A stretch of DNA of 64,000 nucleotides, taken from assembly GCF_003665065.1 (NCBI RefSeq), contig NZ_RCHR01000004.1, positions 248,001 through 312,000 of the forward strand. Reading direction: 5' to 3'. Source of the stretch: Oceanobacillus piezotolerans (GTDB taxonomy: Bacteria; Bacillota; Bacilli; Bacillales; Amphibacillaceae). Both the position numbers and the translations under genes were made by a program. Under the pieces are notes generated by a model. It ran no database searches and was not told where the DNA came from. It worked only from the letters and a program-made list of their open reading frames with translations. Below, in pieces: positions 58,069-64,000 of the stretch; within the stretch, counting starts at the first letter, position 1; each line of letters starts with the position of its first letter.

Positions 58069-59448
58069 TTGTCTAAAGAAAGACTAACAATCTATTTCTC
58101 TTTCATTCTGATATTCTTTGTGGTTCTCACTAACACGCATCAAGTTTGGGGGCATGCCTTTGTAATCGAGCAGTCACCTGCACCGAACAGTAAGTTAGAG
58201 ACTCCACCAGAGAAGATAACGATCGCTTTTAACTCTGAAGTAGAAAAGGATTTAGCAGTTATTAATATTTTGAATGAAAACGAGGAAATAGTGGTTCAGA
58301 ATCCTGTGCAAATAAGTGACAATAAGCAAGAAATCAGCATAGAGTTGCCTATCTTAGAAAACGGGGTTTATAAAGTAGAATATTACGTTGTATCATCCAA
58401 TGATGGTCACCCCATACAAGATTCCTATCTATTTACAGTAGAAAATACGACAACATCTACGCAGCAGCCTCAGGAAGAGACTCGTCCAGAACCCCCAACA
58501 AGTACGAATAATCCTGTAAATAACGATAATCCTTCAATTAACAATAATCCTATAGACAACAGTAACCCTTCAAGTAACGAAACGTTACCGACAACGAATG
58601 ATTCATCTATACAAACTGATACCACAGTTAATGAAAACAGTTTATCGGAAATCCTTTATTATGTGATGAGATCCATATATTATATAGGATTTATACTCAT
58701 CATAGGCTGGGTATTTTGGTGGAAGCAACTTCAAGGGTATCCTGCAACATTAAAGAAAAAATACTTGTTTTGGGGAACCATTATTCAAATGATTCACCTA
58801 GTTGGATTAATATCTATGATTCTGGTTCAATTGGACATATTTGCAAACTATGGAATCTCCCTTCCCACCGATTTTTCGCTATTATCAGGGTTCGGATTCA
58901 TGTGGTTTGGTTCCCTTCTTATGTCCTTGATTGGTCTATTTTTATTATTTCGAAATAAGTGGTTTGATTATACATGGATCCTCTTCCTAATCGCTGCGAA
59001 AAGCTTGGAAGGGCATTCAGTGGAGTTCCAACCAATTATTGTATCTATTGTTAGCAATAGTATCCATTTATTGGCGGCAGCTATTTGGGCAGCTGGTCTG
59101 TTATTTATTATCACTTTTTGGAGGAAACAACGGCTTTACATCCAGTCGTTCGTTCCTATATTTTCAAAGTATGCATTTCATAGCATCATCATTTTATCTA
59201 TTACTGGATTCATATTATCCGTGATTATTTATTTAAACGCAGGATTGGTTTTCAATTATTGGACTCTTTTTCTAGTATTAAAATTATTAGCAGTCCTACT
59301 TGTCATCATTACTGGATACATCATACGGAAAAAAATCAAAGAATCATCTCAGACAGATTTGGGTAAATGGATTACCTTTGATTTCTCCATTATGATTGCC
59401 ATTGTCATTCTAGTATCCATTTTAACCACACTAAACCCGCTAGGATAA
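58069..59448 (+). CDS. CopC-CopD fusion copper protein (YcnJ-like)
   Basis: A 459-residue membrane protein. A signal or anchor helix is followed by an extracytoplasmic CopC domain with the copper-binding start WGHAFVIEQSPAPNSKLE and DGHPIQDSYLFTV. Next comes an Asn/Pro/Ser-rich linker of about 50 residues, then a CopD domain with eight or so helices. It probably imports or delivers copper, which suits a neighbour of a multicopper oxidase that needs several Cu ions. TTG start at 58069 with GGAGG. It ends 2 bases before the 3' end of the opposite-strand membrane-protein gene. Confidence 0.87.
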   Translation: MSKERLTIYFSFILIFFVVLTNTHQVWGHAFVIEQSPAPNSKLETPPEKITIAFNSEVEKDLAVINILNENEEIVVQNPVQISDNKQEISIELPILENGVYKVEYYVVSSNDGHPIQDSYLFTVENTTTSTQQPQEETRPEPPTSTNNPVNNDNPSINNNPIDNSNPSSNETLPTTNDSSIQTDTTVNENSLSEILYYVMRSIYYIGFILIIGWVFWWKQLQGYPATLKKKYLFWGTIIQMIHLVGLISMILVQLDIFANYGISLPTDFSLLSGFGFMWFGSLLMSLIGLFLLFRNKWFDYTWILFLIAAKSLEGHSVEFQPIIVSIVSNSIHLLAAAIWAAGLLFIITFWRKQRLYIQSFVPIFSKYAFHSIIILSITGFILSVIIYLNAGLVFNYWTLFLVLKLLAVLLVIITGYIIRKKIKESSQTDLGKWITFDFSIMIAIVILVSILTTLNPLG

Positions 59449-59449
59449 G

Positions 59450-59857
59450 TCAAGATCGTATAGAAAAGCAAAGCAGCCCAAAAGTTAGATAAACGAGAAA
59501 AGAACAAAAGGAAATCATTCCAATATCCGCAACTACACCAATCATCGGTCCCATAATTCCGGCCATTAAACAACTTGAGATGCCAGTCAGCAAAGATTGA
59601 TAGTCCACCAAACCCCCAAATAAAGCACCAATTACCATAGCGACAATGGTGGCTATAACTGTGATTAACGTATAATGAGCCGGGAATACAGCTCCAAGTA
59701 TGGTACCAACTGCTATTCCCATTACACCACTGCTTGACATGGCAAGATTCATGCCCAGATGATAAGAAATCAGATACCTCAATTTATACTAAAAAGAATA
59801 GGCTGTAAAACAGACAAGGAAATAGCTTAATAGGATAAGCACATATAAAAGATTCAT
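59450..59857 (-). pseudogene. Small membrane protein gene interrupted by an in-frame amber codon
   Basis: GAGGTG lies 6 bases before an ATG at 59857. The frame reads MNLLYVLILLSYFLVCFTAYSF and then TAG (59791-59789). It continues in the same frame as YKLRYLISYHLGMNLAMSSSG to a stop at 59450, 135 codons in all. The downstream part has glycine-zipper helices (GIAVGTILGAVF, MVIGALFGGLVDY). It is antisense between the copper gene and mnxD, where it interrupts the operon order. Either decayed, read through or a sequencing error. Function unknown. Confidence 0.6.
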
Positions 59858-59972
59858 TCATAACACCTCTATTTATATAGGGTATTATATGTTCTTGCCC
59901 ATTCAATGGGTTCCAGTTTATAGGATATTTATTATATAAATTCGGTTCATGATCAACGGGAGGAGATTCATA

Positions 59973-60701
59973 TTGGAAGGTAACAAGACTCTATTGGACA
60001 CCGGAATGATGTATGAGAATAAATTTCCTGAACTAAAGAAAGAGGAAAGATATACCTCACCAGCAAGTTCCTTGCCATTACATGAATTAAAAATGCTGCA
60101 GAATTACATTCATGGTGCAAATTTACAAAACCTAAGCGCCACACTCCCTAATAATAAAAAGCAATTAATCTTAATAAATTTTTTTAGAGCCAAGAGGAAT
60201 CAGCTAGTTGAGGTTTATTCGAGAAATGGAGAAGAAGTTATTCATACCAGGGGTAAGGTGAATGTAATCGGAAGGAATTTTGTCATGCTAAAAACACTCT
60301 TCACACGAACCTGGATTCCCTATCAAGCGATACACTCAGCTAAAACACCTTTTAACACACCTGATGTTCCCGATACCCATCAACATGTTGCTATTGATGA
60401 AGAACTTCGAAGGAAGCTATTGACAAACTTCGGAGAAACAGTTGCCGGAAAAGAAACCTTGAGACAGAAGTTTTATGAAGAATCACTAGAAACCAACTTA
60501 AAAACATGGAAAGGAACAAAATTGACCATACATGCTGATCAAGAAGTAACCGCTAAACTATTAAAAGTTACTAGGAAAAACATTTATATAAAAAACCAGA
60601 AGGAAAAGGCACTAAAAATAAGCACCATAAACTATATCAAACAATGGCGTTTCCTTTCTTTTTTCCAGCGTTTCTTTCATTCCTTAGCTAAGAATAAATA
60701 G
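59973..60701 (+). CDS. mnxD: MnxD-like accessory protein
   Basis: A 242-residue soluble protein with no signal peptide. It has two segments with the small beta pattern shared by the operon: EEVIHTRGKVNVIGRNFVMLKTLFTRTWIPYQAIHSA (about 95-130) and KLTIHADQEVTAKLLKVTRKNIYIK (about 190-215). GGGAGGAG with 7 bases of spacing marks the TTG at 59973 as the start; the ATG at 59949 lies before that box. It precedes the MnxE-, F- and G-like genes on the same strand, the place of mnxD in the known operon. The assignment rests on position. Confidence 0.55.
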   Translation: MEGNKTLLDTGMMYENKFPELKKEERYTSPASSLPLHELKMLQNYIHGANLQNLSATLPNNKKQLILINFFRAKRNQLVEVYSRNGEEVIHTRGKVNVIGRNFVMLKTLFTRTWIPYQAIHSAKTPFNTPDVPDTHQHVAIDEELRRKLLTNFGETVAGKETLRQKFYEESLETNLKTWKGTKLTIHADQEVTAKLLKVTRKNIYIKNQKEKALKISTINYIKQWRFLSFFQRFFHSLAKNK

Positions 60702-60839
60702 ATGGTTGAACAACGGGGGAGAACAAAGATTGTAATTAGGAAGGTGAATTTACAAATTATCATGTCTTGTACCCATCCCCTTCGACTACCCTTTCATACA
60801 ATAACTTAGAATCTATCTAAAGGGAGGTTTTAGAATAGC

Positions 60840-61127
60840 ATGGGAGAACCTATATTACCGGGAAATGAACTTTTTGCAGAGATGCTGAATCAGAATATCT
60901 TACTTGTCACGGAAAGCAAGCAATTAAGTATTCTGGGCCAAGTTTTCCGCCCTATTTTCACAGGGAAAGTAACCGAAGTAACCAATGGCTACATCACCTT
61001 AAACCCCGTTACAATTAAAATGCATAATGCTCCTTTCTATAAATTCCCAACAGCACTTTCTTTTCCTATTGAGAGCATTGCCATTTTTACTCCATTCAAT
61101 CCAGATCGGCAAATTCCACTTGTTTAA
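60840..61127 (+). CDS. mnxE: MnxE-like small subunit of the Mn(II) oxidase
   Basis: A 95-residue protein. In the characterised complex, MnxE and MnxF (about 11-12 kDa each) bind the large multicopper oxidase MnxG and are needed for activity. Size, order and position two genes before the oxidase match. Visible is VFRPIFTGKVTEVTNGYITLN...SFPIESIAIFTP, a small beta barrel-like pattern. No cysteine is present. The ATG at 60840 has AGGGAGG 12 bases upstream, a wide spacing. Identity is mainly by context. Confidence 0.65.
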   Translation: MGEPILPGNELFAEMLNQNILLVTESKQLSILGQVFRPIFTGKVTEVTNGYITLNPVTIKMHNAPFYKFPTALSFPIESIAIFTPFNPDRQIPLV

Positions 61128-61162
61128 ACACTAATTTCTAAAAGTAAGGAGAGTTTGAATAG

Positions 61163-61486
61163 ATGAGTTCTAATTATCAAGAATCCGAAGAGCAGCTTTT
61201 TAGCCAAGGTGCAGACATAAATGCTATACGCCAAGCTGTTGTCACGCAAGCTTTTATAGATCATATAAATGCAAGAGCATTAATATTGATTGCACCTTAT
61301 CCATTTTTAGTAATAGGAACGATTAAAGAAGTCGTAAGTGACTATCTCTTCATTAAAGCAGAAGTTACCAATATTAATGAATTAGATGGCGAAACTTTTC
61401 GTATCCATATTGATGATATTGAAGTGTTTTGCATTGAGCAAGATGGTATAACGATTCCAGACATTAGGAATGTTCGTCATGATTAG
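61163..61486 (+). CDS. mnxF: MnxF-like small subunit of the Mn(II) oxidase
   Basis: A 107-residue protein between the MnxE-like gene and the multicopper oxidase. The N-terminal helix region (EEQLFSQGADINAIRQAVVTQAF) is followed by a beta pattern VIGTIKEVVSDYLFIKAEVTN...FRIHIDDIEVFCIE, similar in rhythm to the MnxE-like protein. AAGGAG precedes the ATG. Its stop lies 5 bases inside the oxidase gene, so the two are coupled. Size fits the approximately 12 kDa MnxF subunit of the purified complex. Confidence 0.68.
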   Translation: MSSNYQESEEQLFSQGADINAIRQAVVTQAFIDHINARALILIAPYPFLVIGTIKEVVSDYLFIKAEVTNINELDGETFRIHIDDIEVFCIEQDGITIPDIRNVRHD

Positions 61487-64000
61487 AAGATTTCATATTG
61501 TCGCCATCCCCATTCGGATTGTGGTTAATCGTTTTGGTGATCATGATCCCGATGGAATGATGTATGTATTGAAAGAAAATGAAAGTATCTTGCAGAAAAA
61601 GGTAGAACTAAATCCTTATACACCAGTTGACATGGTAGAACCATTGGTTATTCGGGCAAATGTCGGCGATGAAATTGAGATTTTACTTGAAAACAAGCTG
61701 CCTTTTCATACGTCCATGCATATTCAGGACGCAGAATACAATGTTCTGAACTCTGATGGAGCCTTTGTTGGTTTCAATCCGGATACAACAGTACCACCTG
61801 GTGGAAAGATAATGTATAAATGGAAAGTAAATCAGGAAGGTGTTCATTTCTTTTCGGATTTAGGAAATCCTTTATCTTCCGAGAAGGGGTCAAATGTTCA
61901 TGGATTATTTGGGGCCCTTTTTGTGGAACCCCAAGGATCTTGGTGGACAGATCCGATTACTGGCAAGCCTCTTAAAAGCGGTAATTTTGCTGATGTTCAC
62001 AATCCCTTTCTCCCATCCTTTAGGGAATTTGGGTGGTTTTTCCATGATGAAATGGAAGTAGATGATTTAACCGGGGAAGCACCTATTAACCCACACACAC
62101 TGCAGCCAGAAGCAACTCATCTAGTTAACTACCGGGCAGAACCGATGAGGAATCGAATGAGACTTATCCAAGAAGGTGTTGTTTGCCCGGACTGTGAAGG
62201 GGAGGAAGTCCATCACGATTCTTGGGTTTTCGGTGATCCAGACACTCCTATATTGCGGACATATGTCGGAGATCCGATAAAAATAAGACTTGTTCATGCT
62301 GGCGTTCAGGAAACCCATTCCTTTCATTATCATGTCCACCAATGGTTATTTGAGCCAACGGACATGGATTCTGATATTATTGATGTTCAGGCCATTTCGC
62401 CGCAAACACAGTATACCGTTACTCCGGCATATGGTGCAGGGAGCCTGCAGGGTGCAATAGGTGATGTCATCATTCATTGTCACCTTTATCCGCATTTTGG
62501 CGAAGGTATGTGGGGACTACACCGTACTTTTGACACCCTTCAAGACGGCAGTCAATGTTATCCAAATGGTGTTCAAATTAAAGCCCTTCAGCCATTACCG
62601 GGACGCCCCCTACCTGAAAAACCGACACCGCAAAAACCAGGATTCCCTAACTTTATCCCTGGCATTCCTGGATTCAAGGCACCTCGTCCACCTCTTGGTA
62701 TTAAGGGCGGAAGAAAAGCTACTGAAATCGAAGAAAATCATTTTGCTCCAAATGCACGGCCTGGTGCGGTATTTGTAAACCCTGCTGTTCCAGGAGTAAC
62801 GCCTGAGAGGGAATTTCATGTCGTATTAATTCAGACACCAATCGTTTATAATAACCAAGGTTGGCATGACCCCGAAGGCCGTTTGTATGTGTTAGCAGAA
62901 GATGAAGAAGATGTACGATCTGGAAAGAAAAAGCCAGAACCTTTGGTAATTCGTGCGAATGCTGGTGAAGCTATCCGTTTTAAATTTACAAACAAGTTGC
63001 CTGAAACTCTTGGTGGGAATGCTTTTCAATTAGTCAACCGAACGTATGAGGCTGGTATGCATGTCCATTTCGTCAAGTTTGATCCACTTGTAGCAGATGG
63101 AGCAAACGTAGGCTGGAACTATGACTCAGGTGTACTTCCAGGGGAAACAATTGAATATCAATGGTTTGCAGACGTGGAATTAAAGTCGACTTTTTGGCAC
63201 GATCATTTATTTGCCAATGAGCACCAGCAACATGGTGTATTTGCCAGCATTAATATTCAAGCAAGAGGTTCCCAGTTTTTAGACTCCAATACTGGTAAAG
63301 AAATTAGATCAGGTACACAAGCTACGATCGTTAATCCATTAATACCGGATTTCCGTGAAATGACACTATTTGTTCATGACTTTGCTTTATTATTTGATAA
63401 GGATGGCTGTCCATTAAACCCACCACCATTCCCTGGTTCTCCAGATGATCCAGGTGTAATGGGGATCAACTATCGGAATGAACCTATTCAATTCCGTGCA
63501 AGAGAACCAGAACACGACCCAGCATATGTCTTCAGTTCCTGGGTACATGGTGACCCAGTTACACCGATGTTGGAGGCCTATAACGGAGATCCTGTAAGGA
63601 TACGTCTATTGCAAGGCGCGCACGAGGATTCACATAGCTTTAATCTCCATCGCCACCGCTGGCAAAAGGAACGTCCGGATCTAGAATCTGAACTTGATCA
63701 ACACCATCATATTGCCATCGCAGAATCATTTACCTTTGAAATTTACATGGAGGGTGAAGGCGATTTTGACACGCTTTATCATTTTGGTACGCTTGATGAT
63801 ATCTGGCTTGGGAATTGGGGAATCTTCCGTAGCTTTGAAAAAAGAGTTCCTCATCTAATTCCATTGCCTGATCGGAAGGCACCTCTAAAACGGAAGGAAC
63901 CCTTGCCTTGCCCAAATGGAAAGAGACCACCTTTAGCAACAGAACCAGGAAATCCATGTCCATCAGATGCAAACGTTAGAAAATATGATATTGTTGCAAT
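61479..64000 (+). CDS. mnxG: MnxG-like giant multicopper oxidase (manganese oxidase), partial
   Basis: The first 840 codons are open to the window end, far longer than a laccase (CotA is about 510 residues). In marine Bacillus spores MnxG oxidises Mn(II) through Mn(III) to MnO2 on the spore surface. Copper motifs are seen at His77 and His81 (FHTSMH), at FHYHVHQW (283-289), and at the type 1/type 3 motif IIHCHLYPHFGEGMWG with His333-Cys334-His335, His339 and Met344. A further WHDH (573-576) lies in a later cupredoxin domain. Cupredoxin-like beginnings PLVIRANVGDEIEI and PLVIRANAGEAIRF are internal repeats. The ATG at 61479 overlaps the mnxF stop by 8 bases. No signal peptide, as in MnxG. Confidence 0.88.
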   Translation, partial: MIRRFHIVAIPIRIVVNRFGDHDPDGMMYVLKENESILQKKVELNPYTPVDMVEPLVIRANVGDEIEILLENKLPFHTSMHIQDAEYNVLNSDGAFVGFNPDTTVPPGGKIMYKWKVNQEGVHFFSDLGNPLSSEKGSNVHGLFGALFVEPQGSWWTDPITGKPLKSGNFADVHNPFLPSFREFGWFFHDEMEVDDLTGEAPINPHTLQPEATHLVNYRAEPMRNRMRLIQEGVVCPDCEGEEVHHDSWVFGDPDTPILRTYVGDPIKIRLVHAGVQETHSFHYHVHQWLFEPTDMDSDIIDVQAISPQTQYTVTPAYGAGSLQGAIGDVIIHCHLYPHFGEGMWGLHRTFDTLQDGSQCYPNGVQIKALQPLPGRPLPEKPTPQKPGFPNFIPGIPGFKAPRPPLGIKGGRKATEIEENHFAPNARPGAVFVNPAVPGVTPEREFHVVLIQTPIVYNNQGWHDPEGRLYVLAEDEEDVRSGKKKPEPLVIRANAGEAIRFKFTNKLPETLGGNAFQLVNRTYEAGMHVHFVKFDPLVADGANVGWNYDSGVLPGETIEYQWFADVELKSTFWHDHLFANEHQQHGVFASINIQARGSQFLDSNTGKEIRSGTQATIVNPLIPDFREMTLFVHDFALLFDKDGCPLNPPPFPGSPDDPGVMGINYRNEPIQFRAREPEHDPAYVFSSWVHGDPVTPMLEAYNGDPVRIRLLQGAHEDSHSFNLHRHRWQKERPDLESELDQHHHIAIAESFTFEIYMEGEGDFDTLYHFGTLDDIWLGNWGIFRSFEKRVPHLIPLPDRKAPLKRKEPLPCPNGKRPPLATEPGNPCPSDANVRKYDIVA

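Noticed and set aside
59855..59900. Sigma-K-like box CATATAATA on the minus strand before the amber-broken gene
   Set aside because: The -10 fits, but the AC element is 18 bases away, outside the usual spacing; too weak to list as a promoter.
62121..62819. Several frames of 70-105 codons on both strands inside the oxidase gene, including 62461-62778
   Set aside because: The multicopper-oxidase frame is continuous from 61479 and explains the whole stretch; the others are shadows.
63730..63972. 80-codon minus-strand frame at the right end
   Set aside because: It is antisense to the oxidase gene and shows no family features.

Overview
The window reads as chromosomal DNA of a low-GC, endospore-forming member of the Bacillaceae. 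Evidence is the AT-rich base composition, strong Shine-Dalgarno boxes with many TTG starts, close relatives of Bacillus proteins (spore-coat transglutaminase Tgl, IolA/MmsA-type dehydrogenase, YcnJ-like CopC-CopD fusion, Gram-positive GalT) and a set of spore-surface genes at the right end. The Mnx-type manganese oxidase cluster and the meso-diaminopimelate dehydrogenase would suit a marine or sediment Bacillus-like organism, but the genus cannot be fixed from the sequence alone.

Left part (1-9.7 kb): end of an Opp/Dpp peptide-transport operon headed by an M20 peptidase, then spore transglutaminase tgl, then a semialdehyde dehydrogenase and a class III aminotransferase with a PucR-type regulator (probably beta-alanine or a similar omega-amino acid to acetyl-CoA). 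A YczE-like membrane protein follows.

10-25 kb: a long minus-strand catabolic array. It holds an aldehyde dehydrogenase, a DAO-type flavoprotein, a DapA-family lyase, an Asp/Glu-racemase-family protein, three subunits of an Hcn-like dehydrogenase (BFD ferredoxin, 2Fe-2S protein, FAD protein), three SDRs and an alanine/sodium symporter. A LysR gene and two transporters diverge from it. The set matches the trans-4-hydroxyproline to 2-oxoglutarate pathway, but the usual proline-racemase-type epimerase is not in the window.

25-36 kb: an unknown membrane protein, a decayed cstA remnant beside a field of degenerate 21-bp repeats, and a phosphonate operon (Fe-dependent alcohol dehydrogenase, phnD-C-E-E, phnW, phnX). 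The phosphonate operon is divergent from a DeoR regulator, with three direct TTTTTTGC-type repeats between them. A broken VOC gene follows.

36-49 kb: a galactoside module. lacZ diverges from galK-galE-galT-galM, and an ABC importer (binding protein and two permeases, no ATPase) ends with a ROK repressor gene. A 19-bp identical operator-like sequence lies just after the -10 box of both main promoters, and cre-like sites lie nearby.

49-54 kb: a PadR-controlled pair of membrane proteins built from a repeated two-helix module, a broken MerR gene, an MFS exporter, ddh and a small hypothetical gene.

54-64 kb: spore-surface region. A short collagen-like protein and a 682-residue PKD-domain protein lie on the minus strand. 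Divergent from them, downstream of a sigma-K-like promoter, is a set of genes leading into mnxD-, mnxE- and mnxF-like genes and the first 840 codons of a giant multicopper oxidase (MnxG). In marine Bacillus spores this complex oxidises Mn(II) to Mn(IV) oxide. Several accessory proteins share one small beta-rich module, and an antisense membrane-protein gene in the cluster is broken by an amber codon. This is the most notable system in the window.
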